Source of the DNA: Actinomadura sp. WMMA1423
GTDB taxonomy: Bacteria; Actinomycetota; Actinomycetes; Streptosporangiales; Streptosporangiaceae
NCBI RefSeq assembly: GCF_006547145.1
Contig: NZ_CP041244.1
Location: 8,308,001 to 8,372,000, forward strand
Reading direction: 5' to 3'
DNA length: 64,000 bases
Shown here: positions 34,442 through 42,510 of the stretch, in pieces
Numbering within the stretch: position 1 is the first letter of the stretch
Layout: each line of letters begins with the position of its first letter
Translations under genes and position numbers: made by a program
Notes under the pieces: model-generated
The model's database searches: none
What the model was told of the DNA's origin: nothing
Seen by the model: only the letters and a program-made list of their open reading frames with translations

Positions 34442-36025
34442 TCAGCTGACCTGCACCCGGGAGAGGGCCTTGCGGGAGCGCTCGACCTCCTCCTCGGACA
34501 TGCCGCCGACGTCCACCTTCAGCTCCAGCCGCTCGCCGGTCTCCTTCTCCACGGCCGTGACGTTCAGCAGGCCCGAGGAGTCGAGCGCGAACGTCACCCC
34601 GATCGGCCAGCCCGCCTTCTTGCCCGGCGGGACGCGGATCTCCCCGGTCGCGATCTCGGTGTTGTCGATCAGGTCCGCGGACTCCACCACGCCGGCCTGC
34701 TCCATCACCCGGATGTCGGCCGAGGCCTGGTCGTCGTAGACGGTGAAGAAGTCCTCGGTCCTGGCGGCGGGGAGCTCGTCGTTGGCGTGCACGAGGTGCG
34801 CGACGGTCTCGGCGCCGCTCTCCCGGTCGACCACCACGATCCCGAACGCGTGCGAGGCGACCGTCCTGATCTGCCGCCCGGCGATCTGCCGCTGCTGCTC
34901 CGCCGACAGGCCCGCCCGGTTCGCCATCTCCTCGGCGCGCTCGGCGGCGCCCTCGCGCACGAGCCGCCGGTAGGTCTCCTCGAACGCGTACAGGGCGGCG
35001 CCCTTGGCGACCGCGAGGTCGGGGTCCTGGATGCGGGGGGTGATGGCGAGCTCGGTCGCCAGCCGCGAGGCGACCACCGGCATCTTCGTCGAGCCGCCGA
35101 CGAGGACGAGGTCGTCGTAGTCCTCCACGCCCTTCTCGGCCGCGGTCGCCAGCGTCCGGCCCGTGATCTCCACGGTGCGGTCGAGGAGGTCCTTGGTGAG
35201 CTCCTCCAGCTTCTCGCGCGTCACCTCGACCGCGGCGACCCGCCCGCCGTGCATCACCCGGACGGTGTGGGACGTGCGGGTGGTGAGGGCCTTCTTGGCG
35301 TCCTCGGCGTCGCGGCGCAGCTGCTGCTCGGTCTGCCGGTCGTCCAGCGGGTCGCCCGCCTCGGGGTGCTCGGCGCGGAACCGCTCGGCCAGGTGCTCGA
35401 CGAGCCGCTCGTCCCAGTCGGCGCCGCCGAGCTCGTGGTCGCCGTCGGTGCACACCACCTCGATGTGGCCGCCGCGCAGCGCGATGACCGTCGTGTCGAA
35501 CGTCCCGCCGCCGAGGTCGTAGACCAGGATCGTCCGGTCGGACTCGGGGTTGAGGACGCCGTAGGTGATCGCGGCGGCGATCGGCTCGGAGACGATGTCG
35601 ATGACGTTCAGCCCCGCGATGCGGCCCGCCTTGCGGGTCGCGTCCCGCTCGGCCGCGCCGAAGTAGGCCGGGACGGTCACGACCACGTCGCGGGCGTCCT
35701 CGCCCGTCGTGGTGCGCGCGTCGGTCGCCAGCTTCAGCAGGATGAAGGCCGACACCTCCTCGGGGGTGAAGTCGATCCCGTGGATGGGGCGCGTCACGTC
35801 GCGGCCCATGTCCCGCTTGATCAGGCTGACGACGTTGTCGGGCTCCAGGACCGCGGTGTCCTTCGCGGTCTGGCCGACGACGACGTTCTCGCCGCTCTCG
35901 AAGAACACGACGGACGGGGTGGTGTCGGTGCCCTCCAGGTTCCGCAGGACCGCCGGACGGCCCACATCGTCGATGGAGGCAATGCAGGAGTACGTGGTTC
36001 CCAGGTCGATCCCGTAGACGGCCAT
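34442..36025 (-). CDS. Hsp70-family chaperone lacking the C-terminal lid
   Basis: 527 residues, ATG 36025. The ATPase domain is complete: phosphate-1 loop YGIDLGTTYSCIA, connect motif VVVTVPAYFGAAERDAT, phosphate-2 loop VYDLGGGTFDTTVI and adenosine motif LVLVGGSTKMP. A shortened substrate-binding beta domain follows (GIVVVDRESGAETV to LLNVTAVEKETG). The protein ends soon after LKVDVGGMSEEEVERSRKAL, where housekeeping DnaK continues for ~100 residues of helical lid. It is therefore a dedicated lidless Hsp70, not the genomic dnaK, and is not followed by dnaJ. It sits 7 bp after the grpE-like gene. Confidence 0.92.
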   Translation of the reverse strand: MAVYGIDLGTTYSCIASIDDVGRPAVLRNLEGTDTTPSVVFFESGENVVVGQTAKDTAVLEPDNVVSLIKRDMGRDVTRPIHGIDFTPEEVSAFILLKLATDARTTTGEDARDVVVTVPAYFGAAERDATRKAGRIAGLNVIDIVSEPIAAAITYGVLNPESDRTILVYDLGGGTFDTTVIALRGGHIEVVCTDGDHELGGADWDERLVEHLAERFRAEHPEAGDPLDDRQTEQQLRRDAEDAKKALTTRTSHTVRVMHGGRVAAVEVTREKLEELTKDLLDRTVEITGRTLATAAEKGVEDYDDLVLVGGSTKMPVVASRLATELAITPRIQDPDLAVAKGAALYAFEETYRRLVREGAAERAEEMANRAGLSAEQQRQIAGRQIRTVASHAFGIVVVDRESGAETVAHLVHANDELPAARTEDFFTVYDDQASADIRVMEQAGVVESADLIDNTEIATGEIRVPPGKKAGWPIGVTFALDSSGLLNVTAVEKETGERLELKVDVGGMSEEEVERSRKALSRVQVS

Positions 36026-36032
36026 GTCCCTC

Positions 36033-36731
36033 TCACCCGCTGTTCGTCGTCTGTCCGTTGTGCGACGCCTCGCCGGCGGACGCCGGCTCGGCGGGCCCGG
36101 CGGCGGACGCCGGCTCGGCGAGCCTGCCGACGCTGACCGCCGCCTTGCGCAGCACCTTCCCGCTCTGCTCGAACCCGTCGGACTGCACGGCCGTGACGGT
36201 GCCGTCCGCCACGGGGTCGTCGACCGGCGTGACCGCGACCGGCCGGTGCCGGGACGCGTCGTAGGGGGCGCCCGGCTCCACGGTGAAGCGCTCGACGCCG
36301 AGCCGCGCGAGCGCGTCGGCGACGTCGTCGGCCACCGCCGCCAGCAGCACCGCCGTCCGCCGCGGGTCGGGCGCCTCGGAGAGGCCCGGCGCGCGGAGCC
36401 GGTCGGCCTCGCGGCGCGCCTGGTCGTGCAGCCGGTAGAGCGCCGCGCGGACCGGTTCCAGCATCGCCTGCAGCTCACCGCGCCGCAGGCGCTGGTTCTC
36501 CTCGTGCAGCCGGTCGATGACGGCCTCGCGGTGCGCGGCGCGCTCGTGCTCGCGGTCGAGGCGGGCGGCGAGCCCGGCGAGCGCGTCCCGCACCTCGGCG
36601 CGCAGCGCGGCACCGGCCGGCGCCGCCGCGCTCCCGGCGTCGCCGGCGTCCTGCACCGCGTCCCCGGCGGGCTCGGGCTCCGGCTCGGCTCCGGAGTCCT
36701 CGCTGACTGGGGGTTCCCCGTCCCTCGACAC
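36033..36731 (-). CDS. GrpE-like nucleotide exchange factor
   Basis: 232 residues from GTG 36731, with AAGGTG seven bases upstream. It has an acidic, disordered N-terminus, a long helix (REVDAL-like Ala/Arg/Glu repeats around residues 40-100), and a short C-terminal beta domain with the GrpE-type pattern (GTVTAVQSDGFEQSGKVLRK), followed by an Ala/Ser/Glu tail. It is the first gene of the six-gene operon and precedes its dedicated Hsp70. The likely role is ADP/ATP exchange on that Hsp70. Similarity to GrpE is modest and judged by eye. Confidence 0.82.
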   Translation of the reverse strand: MSRDGEPPVSEDSGAEPEPEPAGDAVQDAGDAGSAAAPAGAALRAEVRDALAGLAARLDREHERAAHREAVIDRLHEENQRLRRGELQAMLEPVRAALYRLHDQARREADRLRAPGLSEAPDPRRTAVLLAAVADDVADALARLGVERFTVEPGAPYDASRHRPVAVTPVDDPVADGTVTAVQSDGFEQSGKVLRKAAVSVGRLAEPASAAGPAEPASAGEASHNGQTTNSG

Positions 36732-36925
36732 GTAGAGTCACCTTAATGATGGGCGGCAGGAGACGTCAGGCCAATCGATGACCTTCACCGGACTCTAGTT
36801 TGACCCGTACCCGCCCTTCCAGCACCGACTTTCCGTGCCGCTTTCTTGGGACGACACGTATGGGTAACACGGAGGAAACGGGGGTCGCCCAAGCTGGAGA
36901 CCTCGCACGGAGACTGGAGGTGGCG

Positions 36926-37567
36926 ATGTTGCTGCGGATACGGGTGCGCCTGCCGGACCGTCCCGGATCGCTGGGGCAGGTCGCGCGCACCCTCGGCGCG
37001 GCGGGCGCGGACGTCGTCCAGATGGCGGTCCTGGAACGCGGCAACGGCCGGGCGATGGACGACTTCACCGTCGCGTGGCCCGCGGGGGCGGGCTCCGAGC
37101 GGCTGGCCGCGGGCCTCGGCTCGGTGCCGGGGGTGGAGGTCGCCGGGATCTGGCCGACCGCCGAGCCGCAGGGCGCCCACCCGGACGCCGCCGTGATCGG
37201 GCAGGTCGCGGCCGTTCCCGAGCGCGGGCTGGAGATCCTCGCCGACGCCGTCCCGGCCGTCCTCAGCGCCGACTGGGCCGGCCTCGCCGAGCTGGAGGGG
37301 GAGGGCGAGGCGGTCCTCGTGCACGTGAGCGCCGGCGGCGGGCCGGACGCCCCCCTGCCGGACCTGCGCCCGCTGCGTCCGCGCGCGTTCACCGCGCCGG
37401 ACGGCACGGAGTTCGCGGTCTGCCCGCTGGCCACGGGCGAGGTCGCGCTGGTGGTCGCCCGCACGGGCGCGCCGCCGTTCCACCGGACGGAGGTGTTCAG
37501 GCTGGAGCAGCTCGCCGGGGCGGCGAACGCCGTCCTGTACCGCGACCGGCGCGCGGCCCCGCTCTGA
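36926..37567 (+). CDS. ACT-domain protein
   Basis: 213 residues from ATG 36926, with GGAGG five bases upstream; the open frame upstream lacks codon bias. The N-terminal ~70 residues form an ACT-like beta-alpha-beta module (LRIRVRLPDRPGSLGQVARTL, then GADVVQMAVLE), as in amino-acid-binding regulatory domains. The remainder resembles GAF/ACT-associated regulatory regions with no catalytic motif. Related actinomycete proteins are annotated only as ACT-domain proteins. It is divergent from the GrpE/Hsp70 operon and may share its promoter region. Role: amino-acid or small-ligand sensing (inference). Confidence 0.8.
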   Translation: MLLRIRVRLPDRPGSLGQVARTLGAAGADVVQMAVLERGNGRAMDDFTVAWPAGAGSERLAAGLGSVPGVEVAGIWPTAEPQGAHPDAAVIGQVAAVPERGLEILADAVPAVLSADWAGLAELEGEGEAVLVHVSAGGGPDAPLPDLRPLRPRAFTAPDGTEFAVCPLATGEVALVVARTGAPPFHRTEVFRLEQLAGAANAVLYRDRRAAPL

Positions 37568-37612
37568 GCCCGCGCCCCTCCGGCCCCGCGCCGCCCCGGC
37601 TCCGCGCCGGTG

Positions 37613-38530
37613 TCACCCCAGCAGGGCGAGGACCGCGTCCAGGTCGGTGAGGCAGGCGTCGGAGCCGAGCCCCTGCGCGACGGTGGCCGCCGCGGCGGTG
37701 CCCCAGCGCGCGGCCTCCAGGACGTCCTTACCGTGGGCCAGGCCGGTGATGAACCCGGCGCAGTAGGCGTCGCCGCAGCCGGTCGTGTCGACGACCTCGA
37801 CGGGCAGGGCCGGGAGCCGGTGCGCGCCCTCGGCGGTGGCGACGAGGCTGCCGTCCCCTCCGAGCGTCACGACGACCGTGCTCGGCCCCCGCGCGAGCAG
37901 TGCGGCGGCGGCCTTCTCCGGGTCGTCCTCGCCGGTCATCAGGGCGGCCTGCTCGCCGTTGGGCAGGAAGTGGTCGACGTGCGGGAGGAACGCGGCGGCG
38001 CCGGCCAGCAGGTCGGACATGTTGGACAGCAGGTCCATCGTGACGACGGTGCCGGCCGCGCGGGCCGTGTCGAGCATGGCGAAGAACGCGGGGTCGTTGA
38101 GGCCGAACGTGACGTCGGGGCCGCCGAGGTGCACCGTGCTCGCCGCGCCCAGCAGGCCCGGCCCCACCGCGCCCGCCGTGAGGGTCAGGTTCGCGCCCGG
38201 GACGTGGAAGCTCGGCCGCCCGCCGTCCGGCCGGATCGGCAGGATCGAGGCGCTGGTCTGGTCGGCCGTCCGCCGGACGAGCCCGCGCACGTCCACGCCC
38301 TCGCGCGCCATGATCCGCACCAGCAGGTCGCCGAGGTCGTCGTCGCCGATCGCGCCGACCGAGACGACCTCGTTGCCGAGCCGGGCGAGGGCGACGGCGG
38401 TCCCCGCGGCGGCGCCCGCCGCGGTCACGCGGATCCGCTCGACGACGACGGTGTCCTGCCCGTCCGGGATGCCCTCCACCGGGCGGGCGAGCACGTCCAG
38501 GATGTGCGCGCCGAGAGTGACAACGGTCAT
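37613..38530 (-). CDS. PfkB-family carbohydrate/nucleoside kinase
   Basis: 305 residues, ATG 38530, with AAGGGG upstream. It is ribokinase-like: the N-terminal Gly-rich segment (VTAAGAAAGTAVALARLG) and the C-terminal anion-hole motif with catalytic Asp (VVDTTGCGDAYCAGFI) are both complete. It phosphorylates a sugar, sugar derivative or nucleoside using ATP. It is divergent from a class II aldolase gene (71-bp gap), which suggests a short sugar-phosphate pathway: kinase, then retro-aldol cleavage. Confidence 0.92.
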   Translation of the reverse strand: MTVVTLGAHILDVLARPVEGIPDGQDTVVVERIRVTAAGAAAGTAVALARLGNEVVSVGAIGDDDLGDLLVRIMAREGVDVRGLVRRTADQTSASILPIRPDGGRPSFHVPGANLTLTAGAVGPGLLGAASTVHLGGPDVTFGLNDPAFFAMLDTARAAGTVVTMDLLSNMSDLLAGAAAFLPHVDHFLPNGEQAALMTGEDDPEKAAAALLARGPSTVVVTLGGDGSLVATAEGAHRLPALPVEVVDTTGCGDAYCAGFITGLAHGKDVLEAARWGTAAAATVAQGLGSDACLTDLDAVLALLG

Positions 38531-38601
38531 GACCGGCCCCTTAGTGATCGTCAGGGCCGTAGCGTACGCGGTGCAGGCCACAAAATGTGAGAGGTATTCG
38601 C

Positions 38602-39246
38602 ATGTTGCTGAGGGACGAGCGGGACGCGCTGTGCGCGATCGGCCGGCGGCTCGCCGCCACCGGGCTGGTGACGGGCGCGTCGGGCAACGTCAGCGTCCGG
38701 TCGGGCGACCTGGTCGCGGTCACCCCGGGCGGGATGATGCTCGACCGGATGGAGCCCGCGGACTGCCCGGTCGTGAACATCGCGGGCCAATGGGTCGACG
38801 GGGACAGGGCGCCGTCGTCGGAGACCCCCATGCACCTCGCCCTCTACGAGGCGACCCCGGCCGCCGCCATCGTGCACACGCACTCCACCTACGGCGCCGT
38901 GGTGGCGACCACCATGCCGGAGCTGCCGCCGATCCACTACAACACGCTGCTGCTGGGCGGCGTGGTGAAGGTCGCCGAGTACGCCACCTACGGGACGCCC
39001 GAGCTGGCCGAGAACGTCCGCGCGGCCATGGCGGGCGGCAAGCGCGCCGCGCTGATGGCCAACCACGGGGGCGTCGCGATCGGCCGCGACCTGGAGGAGG
39101 CGTACGAGAACGCGCGCCTGCTGGAGTGGCTCTGCGGCGTCTACGTCCGCGCCAAGGCGATCGGCGAGCCGCGCGTCCTGACGGAGGAGGAGCTGGCGAA
39201 GGTGGTCGAGCGGGGCCTGGCGCCGCCCGAGTTCCCCCGCGTGTAA
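38602..39246 (+). CDS. Class II aldolase/adducin family enzyme
   Basis: 214 residues from ATG 38602, with GAGAGGT upstream (preferred over GTG 38587). Zinc ligands are seen in VHTHSTYG and the later ANHGGVA; the catalytic Glu is in PSSETPMH; substrate-phosphate residues are in TGASGNVSVR and LVAVTPGG. Members are L-fuculose-1-phosphate or ribulose-5-phosphate-type aldolases/epimerases. It is paired head-to-head with the PfkB kinase. A palindrome begins immediately after its stop codon. Confidence 0.9.
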   Translation: MLLRDERDALCAIGRRLAATGLVTGASGNVSVRSGDLVAVTPGGMMLDRMEPADCPVVNIAGQWVDGDRAPSSETPMHLALYEATPAAAIVHTHSTYGAVVATTMPELPPIHYNTLLLGGVVKVAEYATYGTPELAENVRAAMAGGKRAALMANHGGVAIGRDLEEAYENARLLEWLCGVYVRAKAIGEPRVLTEEELAKVVERGLAPPEFPRV

Positions 39247-39262
39247 CCTAACGCTTGTTAGG
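39247..39262. promoter_or_regulatory. TetR-like operator upstream of the enoyl-CoA hydratase gene
   Basis: CCTAACGCTTGTTAGG has perfect 6-bp arms and a 4-nt centre, starting one base after the aldolase stop and ending 20 bp before the hydratase start. It differs by one base from CCTAACGnnCGTTAGG, the pattern I recall for PaaR/PfmR-type TetR repressors of acyl-CoA degradation genes. Confidence 0.6.
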
Positions 39263-39281
39263 CCACTCTGGGAGGTCCGCC

Positions 39282-40085
39282 TTGCCCTTCGTCCTGGTCG
39301 ACAAGCCGCGCCCGAGCGTCACCCTCATCACGCTCAACCGGCCCGAGCGCATGAACGCGATGGCCTTCGACGTGATGGTGCCCTTCCGGGAGGCCCTGGA
39401 GGAGGTCAGCCGCGACAACGGCACCCGCGTCGTCGTCATCACGGGCGCCGGGCGGGGGTTCTGCTCCGGCGCCGACCTGGAGAACCCGGGGAACATCCCG
39501 GGCATCGACGGCCTGACGCTCCCGACGATCGCGCTGCGCTCGATGGAGCTGCTGGACGACGTGGTGCGGGCGATGCGGCGCGTCCACCAGCCGGTCATCG
39601 CGGCGGTCAACGGCCCGGCGATCGGCGGCGGCCTGTGCCTGTCGCTCGCCGCCGACATCAGGATCGGCGCGGACACGGCCCTGTTCCGCGCGGCCGGCAT
39701 CAACAACGGTCTCACCGCGAGCGAACTCGGCCTCAGCTACCTGCTCCCGCGCGCGATCGGCGCGTCCCGCGCGTTCGAGCTGATGCTGTCCGGACGCGAC
39801 GTGGAGGCGGCCGAGGCCGAGCGGATCGGCCTGCTCTCCCGCGTCGTCCCCGGCGACAAGCTCCTCGACGCCTGCTACGAGCTGGCCGAGCGCATCGCCG
39901 GGTTCAGCCGCCCCGGCACCGAGCTGACCAAGCGCATGCTGTGGTCGAGCCTGGACGCCGCGAGCCTGGACGCCCACATGGGCCAGGAGGGCCTCGCCCA
40001 GCTGTACGTCCGCCTCACCACCCACAACTTCGAAGAGGCGATCAAGGCCCGCCGCGAGCACCGCCCCCCGGACTTCCAGGACTGA
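39282..40085 (+). CDS. Enoyl-CoA hydratase/isomerase family protein
   Basis: 267 residues. TTG 39282 was chosen because GGGAGG lies six bases upstream and relatives start at this point. It is a crotonase fold: oxyanion-hole segments GAGRGFCSGADL and PAIGGGLCLSLAADIRIG; the active-site region GLTASELGLSYLLPRAIG carries one Glu. It hydrates or isomerises 2-enoyl-CoA in beta-oxidation. A TetR-like palindrome just upstream suggests acyl-CoA-responsive control. Its 3' end overlaps the convergent membrane-protein gene by 44 bp. Confidence 0.9.
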   Translation: MPFVLVDKPRPSVTLITLNRPERMNAMAFDVMVPFREALEEVSRDNGTRVVVITGAGRGFCSGADLENPGNIPGIDGLTLPTIALRSMELLDDVVRAMRRVHQPVIAAVNGPAIGGGLCLSLAADIRIGADTALFRAAGINNGLTASELGLSYLLPRAIGASRAFELMLSGRDVEAAEAERIGLLSRVVPGDKLLDACYELAERIAGFSRPGTELTKRMLWSSLDAASLDAHMGQEGLAQLYVRLTTHNFEEAIKARREHRPPDFQD

Positions 40086-41115
40086 CGCACACCGGCCGCG
40101 TCCGCCACTGGTACGACCACGCCGCCGCCCCCAGCGCCGGGCCGTAGACGGCGAACGCGCCGATCCCGCACGCCGCGACCGTCCAGCCGGACCAGCCGCT
40201 GATGATGCCGTCGTGCGGGAGGCCGCCCAGCCCGAGGACGGGCGGCAGCAGGTACGCGACGGAGCCGACGACACCGTAGGGGCCGAGCGTCATGGCGCCG
40301 AGCCAGGCGGGTGCGAGCGGCAGCCACCGCGGCACCCTGCGCCCGGCCAGCGGCGGCGCCCACCGCGGGAAGACCTGCCCCCAGGAGTGCGTGAGCCCCA
40401 TCAGCAGGAAGACGCCGGCGAGCGCGGCCAGGGCGGTGAAGTCCAGCCCGTACCGCTCCAGCGTGAGGACCAGCCCGGACGCGCCGTTGCGCTCGAACTC
40501 GGCGACGACCCGCTCGCCCTCGATCCCCGCGAACGAGCCCCCGAACGCCCACGTCGTCTTCATGGCGACGTAGGGCGCGAACCCGAGCACCCCGCCATAG
40601 GCGGCCCACCGCACCCCGCGCGGCGCGGAGGACACGGGCGCCGGGGCCCTGACCGTCCCCGTCTCGGTGTGAGCCCGGCCGCACCGCTCGCACGTCCCGG
40701 CCGTGCGGCGCTGATAGGCCAGGGCCGTCCCCGCGAGCAGGGCCGCGCCGACCGCGCACAGGGCCTCGACGCCGAACCTCGGCCAGTCGTCGACCGTCCC
40801 GTCGAAGACGAGTTGCAGGGCGTTCATCACGAAGCCGAACGTCCCGGCCGCCGCCACCGCGCACGCCGTCCAGAGCCCGGTGATCGGCCACCAGCGCGGC
40901 ATCTGCCGCCCGATGCCCCGGACGCTCGACACCGCCATGATCCCGCCGACGCCGAGGAGCGCGGCGATCACCCATCCGGCCGCCCGCGCGCCCGCCGGCG
41001 GCGACCCGGTCTCTCCGCCGCCCGCCCAGTAGACGGCCACCCCCACCGCGACCACCGACCACGCCCCGGCCGCGTACCCCGACCAGCGCGGCCACCGCCT
41101 CCCGACCGATTCCAT
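40042..41115 (-). CDS. Multi-pass membrane protein of unknown function
   Basis: 357 residues, ATG 41115, with GAGAGG upstream. About eight hydrophobic helices are visible, with a short cytoplasmic loop carrying a CERCGRAH Cys/His cluster near residue 140. Trp-rich membrane boundaries and a Pro/Gly-rich loop between helices are seen. No transporter signature or catalytic motif was recognised. Single gene; 3' overlap of 44 bp with the convergent hydratase gene. Confidence 0.8.
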   Translation of the reverse strand: MESVGRRWPRWSGYAAGAWSVVAVGVAVYWAGGGETGSPPAGARAAGWVIAALLGVGGIMAVSSVRGIGRQMPRWWPITGLWTACAVAAAGTFGFVMNALQLVFDGTVDDWPRFGVEALCAVGAALLAGTALAYQRRTAGTCERCGRAHTETGTVRAPAPVSSAPRGVRWAAYGGVLGFAPYVAMKTTWAFGGSFAGIEGERVVAEFERNGASGLVLTLERYGLDFTALAALAGVFLLMGLTHSWGQVFPRWAPPLAGRRVPRWLPLAPAWLGAMTLGPYGVVGSVAYLLPPVLGLGGLPHDGIISGWSGWTVAACGIGAFAVYGPALGAAAWSYQWRTRPVCVSPGSPGGGARGGP

Positions 41116-41209
41116 GGGAGGAGCCTCTCCGCGCTCCCGGTCGCGGCGCCTCCCGCCGGGGGGCGAACGCCCTACCCCGCGCGGGGGAGCGGCGTGGCAG
41201 GGTGAGGGG

Positions 41210-41629
41210 GTGCCGAAGCTTGCGCCGGACGAGGCGCGCCGCCTGCTGACGACCGTCCCGGTCGCGCGCCTCGCGACCGTGGGGGAGGACGGGCGGCCTC
41301 ATCTCGTGCCCGTGACGTTCGCCGTCCACCGGGGCGCCGTCTATACGGCCGTCGACCACAAGCCCAAGAGCACCCGTGAACTGCGGCGGCTCGCCAACAT
41401 CCGGGCCAACCCGCGCGTCGCGCTCCTGGCCGACCACTACGAGGACGACTGGGACCGCCTCTGGTGGGTCCGCGTCGACGGCCACGCGACCATCGTGGCC
41501 GACCCCGCCCGCATGGCCGACCCCGTCCGCCTCCTGGCGGACCGCTACCCCCAGTACCGCGAACACCTGCCCGAGGGCCCGCTCATAGCCATCACCATCG
41601 AAGCCTGGACGGGCTGGACCGCGTCCTAA
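41210..41629 (+). CDS. PPOX-class F420-dependent oxidoreductase (TIGR03668-like)
   Basis: 139 residues from GTG 41210. It is a split-barrel flavin/deazaflavin-binding protein with the pattern PVARLATVGEDGRPHLVPVTF, then DHKPKSTRELRRLANI and DRLWWVRVDGHA. This matches the small actinobacterial PPOX proteins thought to use coenzyme F420. The substrate is unknown. It overlaps the convergent hydrolase gene by 4 bp. Confidence 0.88.
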   Translation: MPKLAPDEARRLLTTVPVARLATVGEDGRPHLVPVTFAVHRGAVYTAVDHKPKSTRELRRLANIRANPRVALLADHYEDDWDRLWWVRVDGHATIVADPARMADPVRLLADRYPQYREHLPEGPLIAITIEAWTGWTAS

Positions 41630-42423
41630 AGGGAGCGCTGGAAGGTGGTGACGGCGTCGGCGACCTTCTCGGGGAACTCGACGTGCGGGTGGTGGCCGGC
41701 GCCGTCCAGTAGGACGACCTTGCCGTTCAGCTTCTGGGCGACCCACTCGGCCTCGGCCGCCGGGTCGGGCCAGTCGATGTCGCCCGTGCCCATGATGACG
41801 AGCACGGGCGCCTGCACCCGGTCGAGCCGCGCCTCGGACTCGGCGTGCGACATGCTCAGGTACTCCGCGATGACCTTCTCGCGGCCGGGCTCCTTGAGGT
41901 TGGCCTTCAGCTTCGCCTTGTGCTCGGCGAAGTCGGCGGGCGGCTTCGGCTCCCACTTCGGGTAGTAGGACATGTAGAGCGGCAGGGCCAGGCCGGGGAC
42001 CCGCATGAGGGCGGTGGTCAGCTTCTGCGCGACCCCGCCCTTGCCGTCGCGGACGAACGGCGCCGCGAGCACGAGCCCCTTCACCAGTTCGGGCGCCTCG
42101 GCGGCGACCCAGACCGCGGCGGCGGCGCCGTTGGAGCATCCGTAGACGAGCGCGGGGCCCGCGTCCAGGTGGCGCAGCAGGGCCAGCAGGTCGTGGGCCA
42201 GCGGCGTGCTCCCGTACTCGGGCCACCGCGCGCTGGTCTCGCCCATCCCGCGCTGGTCGACGGTCACGACCCGGTACCCGGCCTCCAGCAGCCGCGGCTT
42301 CAGGAACCGGTACTGCGACCGCAGTTCGAGCATCGAGGGGAGGCAGACGACCAGCGGGCCGTCGCCGTCGTCGTCGTAGGCCAGCCGCCCGCCGGGAAGG
42401 TCGAGGAACCGTGTCTCGCTCAT
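41626..42423 (-). CDS. Alpha/beta hydrolase
   Basis: 265 residues from ATG 42423, with AAGGAG six bases upstream; an upstream in-frame start at 42453 would cover the operator. Nucleophile Ser in VYGCSNGAAAA, Asp in MGTGDIDWPDP and His in GAGHHPHVEFP form the triad; an oxyanion segment follows CLPSMLELRSQ. The protein resembles epoxide-hydrolase/esterase-like proteins without a signal peptide. A 17-bp palindrome sits just upstream of the ribosome site, suggesting control by a one-component regulator not encoded next to it. Confidence 0.88.
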   Translation of the reverse strand: MSETRFLDLPGGRLAYDDDGDGPLVVCLPSMLELRSQYRFLKPRLLEAGYRVVTVDQRGMGETSARWPEYGSTPLAHDLLALLRHLDAGPALVYGCSNGAAAAVWVAAEAPELVKGLVLAAPFVRDGKGGVAQKLTTALMRVPGLALPLYMSYYPKWEPKPPADFAEHKAKLKANLKEPGREKVIAEYLSMSHAESEARLDRVQAPVLVIMGTGDIDWPDPAAEAEWVAQKLNGKVVLLDGAGHHPHVEFPEKVADAVTTFQRSL

Positions 42424-42453
42424 CGCGCGCTCCTTAAAGCTCTGTAGCTCCAT

Positions 42454-42470
42454 GGCTAATGAGATTAGCC
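42454..42470. promoter_or_regulatory. 17-bp palindrome upstream of the hydrolase gene
   Basis: GGCTAATGAGATTAGCC has perfect 7-bp arms around a 3-nt centre, 31 bp upstream of ATG 42423. It is AT-rich in context and is likely a repressor site. Confidence 0.6.
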
Positions 42471-42510
42471 TCGGGGTGAGCGAGAGTCAAGAGCGGTGCT
42501 CTCGCCGAGG

